Shown: one piece after another, positions 51,612-62,153 of the stretch | How positions within the stretch are numbered: position 1 is the stretch's first letter | How the letters are laid out: every line of letters begins with the position of its first letter | Origin: Zhouia amylolytica | GTDB lineage: Bacteria > Bacteroidota > Bacteroidia > Flavobacteriales > Flavobacteriaceae | NCBI RefSeq assembly: GCF_900116365.1 | Contig: NZ_FPAG01000005.1 | Coordinates: 1 to 64,000, forward strand | DNA length: 64,000 bases | Direction: 5' to 3' | Program-made: the position numbers and the translations under genes | Notes under the pieces: model-generated | The model's input: the letters and a program-made list of their open reading frames with translations, nothing else | Database searches by the model: none | What the model was told of the DNA's origin: nothing

Positions 51612-52988
51612 TTATGAATGTTTCCAGTTCAAATTTCTTTCAATCGATTTGATCATTAGTGATGCAATATCTTTTTCGCTAGCTGTTTCAATTCCCTCCA
51701 GTCCGGGAGAAGAATTAACTTCTAGTAATAAAGGCCCTTTTGAAGATCTAATTATGTCAACTCCCGCAACATGTAGTCCCATGGCTTTGGTTGCTTTAAT
51801 TGCCAGTTTACGCTCTTCGGCGGTTATTTTAACCACTGAGGTTGTTCCGCCTAAGTGAACATTTGCTCTAAATTCTCCCGGAGGAGCTGTTCTTTGCATG
51901 GAGGCTACTACTTTACCGTCTATTACAAAACAACGGATATCTTTCCCTTCTGCTTCTTTAACGAACTCTTGAACAAGGATGTTAGCGTTTAGGCTTTTGA
52001 ATGCATTAATTACACTTTCTGCAGCTTTTTTAGTTTCGGCCAGTACAACACCTTTACCTTGAGTTCCTTCTAAAAGTTTAATTATCAAAGGGGATCCACC
52101 AACCATTTTAATAAGGTCATTGGTGTCTAAAGGTGAATTTGCGAAACCGGTGGTAGGGATGTCAATCCCACTATTCAACAATAGTTGAAGAGAGTATAGT
52201 TTATCTCTTGATTTACTTATCGCAGAAGCTTTATTTAGACATAAAACACCCAAATTTTCAAATTGTGTTGTCAGGGCACAACCGTAATAGGTGAGGCTTG
52301 GTCTGATACGAGGAATTATAGCATCAAGTTCGTTTAGGATCAGTCCACCTCTGTAATGGATTTCCGGAGCTTCTGCATTCAATTTAATATAGCATTGTCT
52401 GATATTATAAAAGTCTACAGTATGGCCAAGCCTTTCAGCAGCTTCCATTATACGACGGTTGCTGTACAAGTTAGGATTGCTGGCAAGAAGCCCTATTTTA
52501 AGTCCGGTTTTTTCATTGGTGTTTGTGTTGTAAGCCTTATCAATTTCTTCATCAGTCATTTCACCCAGAAGAAATCCTTGTTCCGGATCTACCAGCATTC
52601 TTCCCATCATGGCTTCTCTTCCCAGAAGCATTCGGTATCCCATGGAGTCTCTGTTGGTAAGAGTAACCTCTATATCGGTACTGAAATCATTTGACTTCAG
52701 GGTGGTTCTTATAACAAATCTGTTCTCTTTATTTCCTGTTGAGCTTTTAACAATACGCTTGTCTATGACTTTGGCAGTACAATGTGTGTGTTTTTTTCCA
52801 TTGTATTGAATAGGGAATACATCGAATGAAACCCAGGTTTCATGTCCTTTTTTAAAAGGTTCAATGTTTACTGCGTGAAGAGAAGAGGTTTTGGCACCAC
52901 TATCTATTCGTGCTTTAACAGCTGGAATATCAAGATCTGGCAGTGAAAACCATTCTTCGCTACCTACAATAATTTTATCGTCTACCAT
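51612..52988 (-). CDS. rimK: RimK-family ligase fused to a RimB-like protease domain
   Basis: The 458-residue protein has two parts. Residues 1-about 145 resemble the ATP-dependent zinc protease/RimB family, a retropepsin-like fold with the DSG motif in ARIDSGAKTSSLHA and LLGREAMMGRMLVDP. Residues about 163-458 are an ATP-grasp RimK ligase: LTYYGCALTTQFENLGV, GSPLIIKLLEGTQGKGVVLAE, VQEFVKEAEGKDIRCFVIDGKVVASM, and GPLLLEVNSSPGLEGIE. RimK adds glutamates to the C-terminus of ribosomal protein S6; in E. coli, RimB is encoded separately in the same operon. The start is the ATG at 52988. Confidence 0.92.
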   Translation of the reverse strand: MVDDKIIVGSEEWFSLPDLDIPAVKARIDSGAKTSSLHAVNIEPFKKGHETWVSFDVFPIQYNGKKHTHCTAKVIDKRIVKSSTGNKENRFVIRTTLKSNDFSTDIEVTLTNRDSMGYRMLLGREAMMGRMLVDPEQGFLLGEMTDEEIDKAYNTNTNEKTGLKIGLLASNPNLYSNRRIMEAAERLGHTVDFYNIRQCYIKLNAEAPEIHYRGGLILNELDAIIPRIRPSLTYYGCALTTQFENLGVLCLNKASAISKSRDKLYSLQLLLNSGIDIPTTGFANSPLDTNDLIKMVGGSPLIIKLLEGTQGKGVVLAETKKAAESVINAFKSLNANILVQEFVKEAEGKDIRCFVIDGKVVASMQRTAPPGEFRANVHLGGTTSVVKITAEERKLAIKATKAMGLHVAGVDIIRSSKGPLLLEVNSSPGLEGIETASEKDIASLMIKSIERNLNWKHS

Positions 52989-53060
52989 GATTAGTTTTTT
53001 ATGTTACGAATTTATGAAAGATACCTTTAGTAATTTTATTTCCTTTAAAATAAAAATAAA

Positions 53061-53093
53061 AAAAAGTGTATCAAATTTTGATACACTTTTTTA
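53061..53093. terminator. Bidirectional terminator after clpC
   Basis: GTGTATC (53066-53072) pairs with GATACAC (53080-53086), extended by flanking A and T runs on both sides. It ends clpC on the minus strand. Confidence 0.88.
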
Positions 53094-53113
53094 GTATAAA
53101 GATTATATTTTTT

Positions 53114-55669
53114 TTAAGATTCTGATTCTGTCGGTTTCTCCGATTTTTTGATCTTTATTGTTAATTCATCTTTCTTTTTGTCAAGATCCATAAAAATGGT
53201 ATCTCCATCACTTAGTTTGGAAGTTATAATTTCTTCTGCCAGTGCATCCTCAATATATTTCTGGATTGCTCTTTTTAAAGGACGAGCTCCATATTGCTTG
53301 TCGAAGCCTTTATCAGCGATATAATCTTTGGCTTTGTCGCTAAGGGTGAGCGTATAGCCCAAATCTTTGATTCTTTCAAACAATTTCTCTAATTCAATAT
53401 CAATGATCTTGTTGATGTCTTCTTTTTCTAAAGGATTAAAGACTACAACATCATCAACTCTGTTTAGAAATTCAGGAGCAAAGGCTTTTTTAAGGGCATT
53501 TTCAATGACACTTCTCGCGTGATCATCTGCCTGAGCCAATTTAGCAGAGGTTCCAAATCCGACACCTTGACCAAAATCTTTTAATTGTCGAGCTCCAATA
53601 TTCGACGTCATAATGATAATAGTATTTCTAAAATCGATTTTTCGACCAAGACTATCTGTAAGTGAACCATCATCTAATACCTGTAACAGCATATTAAAGA
53701 CGTCCGGATGGGCTTTTTCAACCTCGTCCAACAGAATAACAGCATACGGTTTTCTCCTAACTTTTTCGGTAAGTTGGCCTCCTTCTTCATACCCGACATA
53801 TCCCGGAGGTGCACCGATCAATCTCGATACAGCAAATTTCTCCATATATTCACTCATGTCAATTCTAATTAAAGAATCTTCAGAGTCAAATAATTGAGAG
53901 GCAAGGACTTTAGCTAATTGTGTTTTACCAACACCCGTTTGTCCAAGGAAAATAAAAGATCCTATAGGTTTATTAGGGTCTTTTAATCCTGCTCTGTTAC
54001 GTTGAATGGCTTTAACAACTTTACCAACTGCTTCATCCTGACCAATAACCTTACCTTTGATTAAATCAGGTAATTTAGCAAGTTTGGTGCTTTCTGCCTG
54101 TGCTATTCTGTTTACAGGAATACCACTCATCATTGAAACTACATCTGCTACATTTTCTTCGGTAACAGTTTCTTTATGTAGTTTACTTTCTTCTTCCCAT
54201 TTTTCCTGAGCGATTAAGAGTTCTTTTTCAATACGTTTTTCATCATCCCGTAATTTTGCAGCCTCTTCATATTTTTGCTTTTTAACAACTGAATTTTTAA
54301 GATCTTTTACTTCTTCAAGTTGTTTCTCAAGGTCAAGAATTTGTTTAGGCACTTCCATGTTGGTGATATGTACACGCGACCCTGCTTCATCCAAAGCATC
54401 AATAGCTTTGTCTGGTAAGAATCGATCGGTAAGATATCGGTTCGTTAATTTTACACAGGCATTTATAGCATCGTCTGTGTACATTACGTTGTGATGTTCT
54501 TCGTATTTACCTTTAATATTATTAAGAATTTCAACGGTTTCTTCTACTGTGGTGGGTTCAACCATTACCTTTTGAAATCTTCGTTCAAGGGCTCCGTCTT
54601 TTTCGATATACTGTCTGTATTCGTCTAAAGTAGTAGCTCCTATACATTGTATTTCTCCCCTTGCCAATGCAGGTTTGAACATATTGGATGCGTCTAAACT
54701 TCCGGTGGCACCACCAGCACCCACTATAGTATGAATTTCATCAATAAAAAGAATGATATCATCATTTTTTTCGAGTTCATTCATAACCGCTTTCATGCGT
54801 TCTTCGAATTGTCCTCGGTATTTGGTGCCAGCAACCAAAGAGGCGAGATCAAGGGTAACTACTCTTTTATTATAAAGCACTCGAGATACTTTTCTTTTTA
54901 CAATTCGTAAAGCAAGTCCTTCTGCTATGGCACTTTTACCAACTCCTGGCTCTCCAATGAGTAAGGGGTTGTTTTTCTTCCTTCTGCTAAGAATCTGAGA
55001 AACACGTTCAATTTCCTTTTGTCTACCTACTACCGGATCTAATTTATCTTCTTCAGCCAGTTGTGTAAGGTCTCGTCCAAAATTATCCAGAACAGGAGTC
55101 TTAGACTTCTTACTGGATTTTGAACCGCCAGGGCTATTAAACGGATTGTCTCTTGAATCTTCTGCTGAACCGGGATCATCTGGGTAAGATTCTGCCGATG
55201 GAGCATCTATATAATCGTCGTCGCTTATAATCATTTGCTTAAATTGGTCTTTAACCCCATCATAATCTACTTGAAGTTTGTTAAGCAGCTTAGTTGTGGG
55301 GTCATTTTCGTTTCTTAAAATGCATAATAAGAGGTGAGCGGTATTTATCGAAGAACTTTGAAATAATTTAGCCTCTAAAAATGTGGTCTTTAGAGCTCTT
55401 TCAGCTTGCCTGGTTAAATGCAGGTTCTTCTTAAAATTAGGAGCGCCATCGGCATTTGGATTAGCCGGGCTCAATATCTCTACTTTTCTTCTTAAATGAT
55501 CCAGGTCTATATTTAAGGCATTAAGGATATTTATGGCCTTCCCGCTACCGTCTCTCAATAAACCAAGCACAAGATGTTCTGTACCAATAAAGTCGTGCCC
55601 TAAACGAAGTGCTTCCTCTTTACTGTATGTGATCACATCTTTTACTCTTGGTGAAAAATTGTCATCCAT
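53114..55669 (-). CDS. clpC: ATP-dependent Clp protease ATP-binding subunit ClpC
   Basis: The 851-residue AAA+ unfoldase has two N-terminal Clp repeats (1-about 150), a glycine- and serine-rich linker, a first AAA module (Walker A lysine at about 245, GEPGVGKS), a middle domain with a UVR-like stretch ([21 protein letters not shown]), and a second AAA module (Walker A lysine at about 582, GQTGVGKT). It unfolds proteins for ClpP. Length and layout fit ClpC. The acidic/serine C-terminal tail has no obvious signal. Confidence 0.96.
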   Translation of the reverse strand: MDDNFSPRVKDVITYSKEEALRLGHDFIGTEHLVLGLLRDGSGKAINILNALNIDLDHLRRKVEILSPANPNADGAPNFKKNLHLTRQAERALKTTFLEAKLFQSSSINTAHLLLCILRNENDPTTKLLNKLQVDYDGVKDQFKQMIISDDDYIDAPSAESYPDDPGSAEDSRDNPFNSPGGSKSSKKSKTPVLDNFGRDLTQLAEEDKLDPVVGRQKEIERVSQILSRRKKNNPLLIGEPGVGKSAIAEGLALRIVKRKVSRVLYNKRVVTLDLASLVAGTKYRGQFEERMKAVMNELEKNDDIILFIDEIHTIVGAGGATGSLDASNMFKPALARGEIQCIGATTLDEYRQYIEKDGALERRFQKVMVEPTTVEETVEILNNIKGKYEEHHNVMYTDDAINACVKLTNRYLTDRFLPDKAIDALDEAGSRVHITNMEVPKQILDLEKQLEEVKDLKNSVVKKQKYEEAAKLRDDEKRIEKELLIAQEKWEEESKLHKETVTEENVADVVSMMSGIPVNRIAQAESTKLAKLPDLIKGKVIGQDEAVGKVVKAIQRNRAGLKDPNKPIGSFIFLGQTGVGKTQLAKVLASQLFDSEDSLIRIDMSEYMEKFAVSRLIGAPPGYVGYEEGGQLTEKVRRKPYAVILLDEVEKAHPDVFNMLLQVLDDGSLTDSLGRKIDFRNTIIIMTSNIGARQLKDFGQGVGFGTSAKLAQADDHARSVIENALKKAFAPEFLNRVDDVVVFNPLEKEDINKIIDIELEKLFERIKDLGYTLTLSDKAKDYIADKGFDKQYGARPLKRAIQKYIEDALAEEIITSKLSDGDTIFMDLDKKKDELTIKIKKSEKPTESES

Positions 55670-55865
55670 AATTCTTTCTCCTTTACTTCTTTAAAAATAA
55701 TTAAAATCTACAACAAAAAGGCAAAAACCATACCTTAATACTTGCAGCCATAGCTAATAGACGAAAAAATAATTCAAAATCAAAGAAAATTAACGACATC
55801 TTATCAACGTCTACACTCTTAAAAACTGTTAATAAATTATATGAAAAAAGGTGGGTTAAAAACTC

Positions 55866-55894
55866 TTGCGTACTATATAAAATGCGTATATTGG
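55866..55894 (+). promoter_or_regulatory. Candidate gyrA promoter
   Basis: TTG (55866-55868), 18 bases, then TATATTGG (55887-55894), which matches TAnnTTTG at seven of eight positions. It lies 39 bases before the gyrA ATG. Confidence 0.5.
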
Positions 55895-55933
55895 CTCGAT
55901 TTGTAAACTATCGAAAAATAAAAACAAATTAAT

Positions 55934-58483
55934 ATGGCAGAAGGAGAAAAACTGATTCCTATTAATATTGAAGATGAAATGAAATCGGCCTACATCGATT
56001 ATTCGATGTCAGTCATTGTGTCACGTGCTTTACCTGATGTACGTGATGGATTAAAGCCGGTACACAGAAGGGTGTTGTTTGGAATGCATGAATTAGGAGT
56101 CAGATCCAATACAGCTTATAAGAAATCCGCAAGAATTGTTGGGGAGGTACTAGGTAAGTATCACCCACACGGAGATTCTTCGGTATACGATACTATGGTG
56201 AGGATGGCGCAGCATTGGAGTTTGCGCTATATGTTAGTAGACGGACAGGGTAACTTTGGATCAGTTGATGGTGATAGTCCGGCAGCAATGCGTTATACGG
56301 AAGCCAGAATGCGTAAGATTTCTGAAGACATGTTGGCAGATATCGACAAAGAGACAGTTGACCATCAACTCAACTTTGATGATACCTTAAAAGAGCCCAA
56401 AGTTCTCCCTACGCGAATTCCAAACTTGTTAGTCAATGGTGCTTCCGGTATTGCCGTGGGGATGGCCACCAATATGCCTCCTCATAACCTTACAGAGGTT
56501 ATTAATGGTACCATCGCCTATATAGATGACAGGGACATAGAAATTGATGGATTGATGGAGCACATAAAAGCTCCGGACTTTCCAACAGGAGGTATAATCT
56601 ATGGATATGATGGAGTTCGTGAGGCTTTTAAGACCGGTAGGGGACGTGTCGTTCTGAGGGCTAAAGCTGAAATCGAGGAGGTTAACGGTAAAGAATGTAT
56701 TGTTGTTACTGAGATTCCTTATCAGGTGAACAAGGCGGAAATGATTAAAAAGACTGCCGATTTAGTTAATGACAAAAAGATTGAAGGTATTTCGAATATC
56801 CGTGATGAGTCGGATAGAAAGGGAATGCGTATCGTTTATATTTTAAAGCGCGATGCAGTGCCTAATATTGTATTGAATACCTTATTCAAATATACAGCCC
56901 TGCAATCTTCATTTAGCGTTAATAATATTGCCTTGGTAAACGGTCGTCCTGAAATGTTGAATTTGAAGGACCTTATTAAGCACTTTGTGAACCACCGTCA
57001 TGAGGTTGTAGTAAGAAGGACTGAATATGAATTGCGCAAAGCAGAAGAAAGAGCCCATATTTTAGAAGGACTCATAATAGCATCTGATAACATCGATGAG
57101 GTAATTAGTATTATCCGTGGATCTTCTAATGCAGATGAAGCTCGTACGAAATTAATGGATCGCTTTAAGTTGTCTGAAATTCAGGCTAAGGCGATTGTAG
57201 AGATGCGTTTGAGACAATTAACGGGTCTGGAGCAGGATAAGTTACGTGCTGAATATGATGAAATCAAGAAATTGATTGAGGACTTAAAAGATATTCTAGC
57301 CAGAGAAGAGCGTAGAATGGACGTCATAAAAGAGGAACTTATTGAAGTAAGAGATAGGTATGGAGATGAGCGTCGTTCTGAAATCAATTATGCAGGAGGA
57401 AACTTTAGCATTGAGGATATGATTGCCGATGAGCAGGTGGTTATAACGATTTCTCATGCTGGGTATATAAAACGTACACCGCTTACAGAATATAAAACTC
57501 AAAACCGTGGAGGTGTAGGTCAAAAAGGTTCTTCAACGAGAAATGAGGATTTTCTGGAACATCTTTTTGTCGGTACCAATCACCAATACATGTTATTCTT
57601 TACTCAAAAAGGTAAATGTTTTTGGTTGCGTGTATTTGAGATTCCTGAAGGTTCAAAAATTTCCAAAGGTAGAGCGATTCAAAACCTTATAAATATAGAA
57701 CAGGACGACAAGGTAAAGGCTTTTATTTGTACCAAAGATTTAAAAGATGAGGACTATATTAATAGTCATTATGTCATCATGGCAACAAAAAAAGGGATCG
57801 TTAAGAAAACTTCACTTGAACAGTATTCCCGACCTCGTCAGAATGGTATTAATGCTATCACTGTAAGAGAGGATGACGAATTACTAGAAGCTAAATTAAC
57901 GACTGGGAACAGTCAAATTATGCTGGCTACCAAATCTGGTAAAGCTATTCGATTCGAAGAAGGAAAAACGCGTCCGATGGGTAGAAATGCATCTGGTGTA
58001 AGAGGTATCACCCTGGCAGATGATAATGATGAGGTAATCGGGATGATCTCTGTCCATAATATGGAAGAGAATATACTCGTGGTTTCTGAAAACGGATATG
58101 GTAAGCGTACTTACCTGGATGATCCTGATGATGGTGAAGCGGTTTATCGTATGACTAACAGAGGTGGTAAGGGAGTTAAAACCATGTCCATAAGTAGTAA
58201 AACAGGAGAATTGGTTGCCATTAAGAATGTTTCTGACGAGGATGATTTAATGATTATTAATAAATCAGGACTTACTATTCGAATGGCAGTAGAGGATCTT
58301 AGAGTTATGGGAAGAGCCACGCAGGGTGTTCGACTTATTAATATTAAAGGGAATGATTCGATTGCTGCTGTTGCTAAAGTAATGAAGGAAGAAGATGATA
58401 TTCAGGATTTAAATGATATCGAAGTAGAGGAGAATGGTACAGAAGTTGATGAATCTACTAACGAATCAAGCAACGAATCATAA
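55934..58483 (+). CDS. gyrA: DNA gyrase subunit A
   Basis: The 849-residue protein has the catalytic tyrosine Y121 in [43 protein letters not shown] (quinolone-resistance region, with S at the usual serine 83 position), and six C-terminal beta-propeller blades with the GyrA box [11 protein letters not shown]-type motif ([12 protein letters not shown]). It makes negative supercoils with GyrB. The last 30 residues are acidic and rich in glutamate, aspartate and serine, with a repeated TNES/SNES end. Confidence 0.97.
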   Translation: MAEGEKLIPINIEDEMKSAYIDYSMSVIVSRALPDVRDGLKPVHRRVLFGMHELGVRSNTAYKKSARIVGEVLGKYHPHGDSSVYDTMVRMAQHWSLRYMLVDGQGNFGSVDGDSPAAMRYTEARMRKISEDMLADIDKETVDHQLNFDDTLKEPKVLPTRIPNLLVNGASGIAVGMATNMPPHNLTEVINGTIAYIDDRDIEIDGLMEHIKAPDFPTGGIIYGYDGVREAFKTGRGRVVLRAKAEIEEVNGKECIVVTEIPYQVNKAEMIKKTADLVNDKKIEGISNIRDESDRKGMRIVYILKRDAVPNIVLNTLFKYTALQSSFSVNNIALVNGRPEMLNLKDLIKHFVNHRHEVVVRRTEYELRKAEERAHILEGLIIASDNIDEVISIIRGSSNADEARTKLMDRFKLSEIQAKAIVEMRLRQLTGLEQDKLRAEYDEIKKLIEDLKDILAREERRMDVIKEELIEVRDRYGDERRSEINYAGGNFSIEDMIADEQVVITISHAGYIKRTPLTEYKTQNRGGVGQKGSSTRNEDFLEHLFVGTNHQYMLFFTQKGKCFWLRVFEIPEGSKISKGRAIQNLINIEQDDKVKAFICTKDLKDEDYINSHYVIMATKKGIVKKTSLEQYSRPRQNGINAITVREDDELLEAKLTTGNSQIMLATKSGKAIRFEEGKTRPMGRNASGVRGITLADDNDEVIGMISVHNMEENILVVSENGYGKRTYLDDPDDGEAVYRMTNRGGKGVKTMSISSKTGELVAIKNVSDEDDLMIINKSGLTIRMAVEDLRVMGRATQGVRLINIKGNDSIAAVAKVMKEEDDIQDLNDIEVEENGTEVDESTNESSNES

Positions 58484-58596
58484 CGTTTATTATTGTTGTT
58501 TTTAAATAAATAAGTTTTATTTTAATCCATACGATGATTTAAATCGTAAATAATTAAAAGAATTAATACATTAAAACCATAGAAAATTTTAGACTG

Positions 58597-59877
58597 ATGA
58601 AAAAACAAGTTTTAGTTGTTTCAACGTTATTAATTACTGCTTTTTCTTTTGCTCAAAAGAACGAATTAAAGGATGCTGATAAAGCATTAAAAGGAGGAGA
58701 TGTAGCGGGAGCTAAGGCAGCGATTGAGGCAGCAAGTCCGCTAATGGCTAATGCAGATGATAAGTACAAAGCTGAATTTTATTTCTTAAAAGGAAAGACT
58801 TATTTCGACATGGCTCAAAAGGGGATGGATGCTACCAATTCTTTTAAAACTTCTTTAGAGTCTTTCAATGAGTTGATTGAGTTTGAAAAGTCTTATAAGC
58901 AAAAGTATACTGATGAAGCAAAAGAAGTTATGGCTCAAATGTCAGGAGCTTTAGTTAATTCGGCTGTAGAAGATAATAAGCAAAACAATTATGCATCGGC
59001 TGCTGATAAGTTATATATGGCCTATCAGTTAGATAAAGAAAATAATAAGGATTACCTTTATTTTGCAGCTTCCAGTGCCGTAAACGGAGGTGATTATGAT
59101 ACCGCTTTGGATTACTACACTCAATTAAAGGATATAGGTTATACTGGAGTTTCTACTCAATACGTAGCTACTAATGTAGAAACCGGAGAAGAAGAGGTTT
59201 TTAGTAGTAAACAGCAACGTGATTTAATGATTAAAGCAAACTCACATAATAACCCTGCTGAGAAAGTTACGGAATCAAGGTTGCCTGAGATTGTAAAAAA
59301 CATCGCGTTGATTTACACTCAAAAGGGAGATACTGAAAAAGCTATTGAGGCTATTCAGGATGCTCGCGCAGCGAATCCAGACGACATTAACTTGTTGCTT
59401 ACTGAGGCTAACTTATACATAAAGATGGATGATAAGGTGAAGTTTCAAAACCTTATGGAAGAAGCGATTCAGAAAGATCCTAATAACCCATCATTATACT
59501 ATAATCTTGGTGTAATTACTGCAGAGCAGGGAGATGCTGAGAAAGCTAAGGAATATTATAAAAAATCGTTGGCTTTAGATCCTGAGAATGAAAACACGAA
59601 TTTAAATATGGCTTCACTTATCTTATCTGGAGAGCAGGATATCGTTGACCAAATGAACAGTTTGGGTACTTCATCTGCTGATAACAAGAAGTATGATGAA
59701 TTGAAGTCACAAAGAGAGGATATTCATAGATCATCTATTCCTTATTTAGAGAAGGTGTTAGAGATTAATCCTGAAAATCCTGATGCGATCAGAACTTTGA
59801 TGAATATATACAGAGGTTTGGGAGAATCAGCTAAGTTTAAAGAGATGCAAGCTAAATTAGAAAGCATTCAACAGTAA
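58597..59877 (+). CDS. Exported TPR-repeat protein
   Basis: The 426-residue protein has a signal peptide (cleavage after SFAQ, residue 20) and then a series of TPR-like helices: about 25-130, 135-180, and clear repeats at about 230-360 (IALIYTQKGDTEKAIEAIQDARAANPDD, SLYYNLGVITAEQGDAEKAKEYYKKSLALDPEN). It acts in the periplasm or at the outer membrane as a scaffold; function unknown. It follows gyrA after 113 bases and ends at a terminator. Confidence 0.88.
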   Translation: MKKQVLVVSTLLITAFSFAQKNELKDADKALKGGDVAGAKAAIEAASPLMANADDKYKAEFYFLKGKTYFDMAQKGMDATNSFKTSLESFNELIEFEKSYKQKYTDEAKEVMAQMSGALVNSAVEDNKQNNYASAADKLYMAYQLDKENNKDYLYFAASSAVNGGDYDTALDYYTQLKDIGYTGVSTQYVATNVETGEEEVFSSKQQRDLMIKANSHNNPAEKVTESRLPEIVKNIALIYTQKGDTEKAIEAIQDARAANPDDINLLLTEANLYIKMDDKVKFQNLMEEAIQKDPNNPSLYYNLGVITAEQGDAEKAKEYYKKSLALDPENENTNLNMASLILSGEQDIVDQMNSLGTSSADNKKYDELKSQREDIHRSSIPYLEKVLEINPENPDAIRTLMNIYRGLGESAKFKEMQAKLESIQQ

Positions 59878-59903
59878 TCTTTCTTAAGCTAACATATAAA
59901 AAT

Positions 59904-59936
59904 AAAAAAGCCTTGAAACGAATTCAAGGCTTTTTT
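59904..59936. terminator. Bidirectional terminator after the TPR gene
   Basis: AAAAAAGCCTTGAA (59904-59917) pairs with TTCAAGGCTTTTTT (59923-59936). It stands between the convergent TPR and NlpC/P60 genes. Confidence 0.92.
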
Positions 59937-59964
59937 ATTTTTATAAATTAATAAGGGATATTCC

Positions 59965-60717
59965 TTAAATCACCTTCTTGATTACTCTTAATTTATGTGA
60001 GTGTTTTTTGGTGTCTACATTAAAGATGCCAGAATGATCTATTCGATCGATTCTAACCTTACCATGAGCATGAATAATATAGTTATCAGACATCATGATG
60101 CCTACATGAACAATGTTGCCTTCATCGTTGTCAAAAAAGGCTAAATCGCCAGCTTCAGATTCTTCAATGAAGCTTAGCGCTTCACCTTGTTTTGCTTGTT
60201 GAGAAGCATCTCTAAAAAGTTTATAGCCATTAAGTTTATAAACCATTTGAGTAAAACCTGAACAGTCAATTCCAAATGGAGTTTTACCACCCCACATATA
60301 GGGTGAGTTCATGTACATATATGCAGTTTCTATAATCTTGTCTTTAGGCCTTATGCCACCCATTATTTGTCCGTCGTATGAAAAATCCAGGATGGCATTT
60401 CCACTGATACTGGAACCTAATGGAATGGTTAATAGTTCCTGAGTGTCATCCTTTGTAACGAATTCAACCAGATCTCCTGATAATTCCAGTTCCTGCTGCT
60501 CTAAGTTTTTATATTGTTCCTCAGAAATTAGCAGAAATTGTTTGTTATCAATCCATCCTTCATACCTGTCAAAGGCCAAGCGAATTTTACTCCAATTTTT
60601 TCTTTGTTCTAAGACTTTAAAGTGTTCTCCGTATAGTACCTGAGAAACCAATTCACTTTTATCGCTGGCTTCAGAGCGCAGCGGGACAATACTCAAATGA
60701 CAGATTCCGAATTGCAT
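59965..60717 (-). CDS. NlpC/P60 (C40) peptidase with SH3 domains
   Basis: The 250-residue protein has N-terminal bacterial SH3-like regions (about 5-65 and 70-125) and a C-terminal NlpC/P60 domain with catalytic C152 in GIDCSGF and H204 in IVHVGIM. The last catalytic residue is probably H in IIHAHGKVRI. Such enzymes cut D-Glu-containing cell-wall peptides. No signal peptide is visible; the MQFGICHLSIVPLR start is common for this group in Bacteroidota, so it may recycle muropeptides in the cytoplasm or use another export route. Confidence 0.9.
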   Translation of the reverse strand: MQFGICHLSIVPLRSEASDKSELVSQVLYGEHFKVLEQRKNWSKIRLAFDRYEGWIDNKQFLLISEEQYKNLEQQELELSGDLVEFVTKDDTQELLTIPLGSSISGNAILDFSYDGQIMGGIRPKDKIIETAYMYMNSPYMWGGKTPFGIDCSGFTQMVYKLNGYKLFRDASQQAKQGEALSFIEESEAGDLAFFDNDEGNIVHVGIMMSDNYIIHAHGKVRIDRIDHSGIFNVDTKKHSHKLRVIKKVI

Positions 60718-60744
60718 TAATATTTAGTCTGTATTACGATATAA

Positions 60745-60785
60745 AAATGACCCGAGGCATACTATTTTGTACTATCGGGTCATTT
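60745..60785 (-). terminator. Terminator after the thiolase gene
   Basis: AAATGACCCGA (60745-60755) pairs with TCGGGTCATTT (60775-60785). On the minus strand it follows the thiolase stop and is followed by tttatatcg. Confidence 0.85.
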
Positions 60786-60796
60786 AGTTATTTTTT

Positions 60797-61975
60797 TTAA
60801 CTTCTTTCTATAACCATAGCTGAGGCTCCGCCACCACCATTACATATGGCAGCCGCACCTATTTTAGCATTGTTTTGTTCAAGAACATTCAGAAGGGTGA
60901 TCAGGATTCTGACTCCAGAACATCCCAACGGATGTCCCAAAGAAACTGCTCCACCGTTAACGTTTACCTTATCTTCGGAAAGTTCTAATATTTTCATGTT
61001 AGCCAAACCAACCACCGAAAAAGCTTCATTGAATTCAAAATAATCCACATCACTTAATGATTTACCGGCTTTATTTAAAGCTTTAGGGAGTGCTTTTGCA
61101 GGTGCCGTAGTAAACCATTTAGGTTCTTGGGCAGCGTCTGCATGGCTAAGAATGGTAGCTAATGGGGTAAGACCAAGTTCTTTTGCTTTGTTTTCAGACA
61201 TGAGTACAACCGCACCAGCTCCATCATTAATTGTTGAGGCGTTAGCGGCTGTTACGGTACCTTCTTTGGTAAATGCCGGACGTAGTTTAGCAACTTTGTC
61301 TAAAAAGACATTTTTGAATTCTTCATCTTCTTTTACGATGATAGGGTCGCCTTTTCTTTGTGGTACCTCTACAGGTACTACTTCATTATCAAATTTACCT
61401 TCACTCCAAGCCTTTGCAGAACGTTTGTAGGATTGAATGGCGAAAGCATCTTGTTCTTCTCTGCTGATCTTGTATTCCAGGGCGCATTCATCTGCACATA
61501 CTCCCATTGCATTTTTATCATAGGCATCTACCAAGCCATCTTTTTGCATTCCATCTTCCATGGAGGCAGGGCCAAATTTTGTTCCTTTACGCATGTAGAC
61601 ATAATGAGGGATTAAACTCATATTTTCCATTCCTCCAGCAACAATTATATCAGCATCACCTAAGGCAATTGCCTGTGCTCCTTGCATCACAGCTTTCATT
61701 CCGCTTGAACATACTTTATTTACCGTTGTACACGGAACGGTGTTTGGAATTCCAGCGTATATAGCGGCTTGTCTTGCTGGTGCCTGACCTTCTCCGGCCT
61801 GGACTACATTTCCCATTAAAACTTCATCAACTGATGCAGGATCTAATTTTATTTTTTCTAAAGCTCCTTTAATAGCAATAGAACCCAATTTTGGAGCGGG
61901 GATACTTGAAAGAGCACCCATGAAACTCCCTACAGGGGTTCTTGCTGCGGAAACAATTACTACTTTATTTGCCAT
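60797..61975 (-). CDS. Acetyl-CoA C-acyltransferase (thiolase)
   Basis: The 392-residue protein has the thiolase active sites: C89 in NKVCSSGMKAVMQGAQ, the NEAF motif (FEFNEAFSVVG) and CNGGGGASAMVIE near the end. It could make acetoacetyl-CoA or work in fatty-acid breakdown; the sequence alone does not choose between atoB- and fadA-type activity. It is probably transcribed alone. Confidence 0.93.
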   Translation of the reverse strand: MANKVVIVSAARTPVGSFMGALSSIPAPKLGSIAIKGALEKIKLDPASVDEVLMGNVVQAGEGQAPARQAAIYAGIPNTVPCTTVNKVCSSGMKAVMQGAQAIALGDADIIVAGGMENMSLIPHYVYMRKGTKFGPASMEDGMQKDGLVDAYDKNAMGVCADECALEYKISREEQDAFAIQSYKRSAKAWSEGKFDNEVVPVEVPQRKGDPIIVKEDEEFKNVFLDKVAKLRPAFTKEGTVTAANASTINDGAGAVVLMSENKAKELGLTPLATILSHADAAQEPKWFTTAPAKALPKALNKAGKSLSDVDYFEFNEAFSVVGLANMKILELSEDKVNVNGGAVSLGHPLGCSGVRILITLLNVLEQNNAKIGAAAICNGGGGASAMVIERS

Positions 61976-62128
61976 TTTGTTAGTTTTTAGTATTGCGAAT
62001 TTAGTTATTTTGAAAAGATAATCATAGAAGCAATGGGTTTTTAAAGGTTAATGCTCTGTTTTGGTATTTTCTGAGCTCATTTTAGACTTACTTGGTTGTA
62101 AAAAGGGATCTGTATAAAAAAAAATGTG

Positions 62129-62136
62129 TAGGTTTG
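62129..62136 (+). promoter_or_regulatory. -7 promoter box of the 7TM-HD gene
   Basis: TAGGTTTG fits TAnnTTTG exactly and lies 17 bases before the ATG at 62154. No TTG is found at the best distance. Confidence 0.45.
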
Positions 62137-62153
62137 AATATCAATTATGCCCT

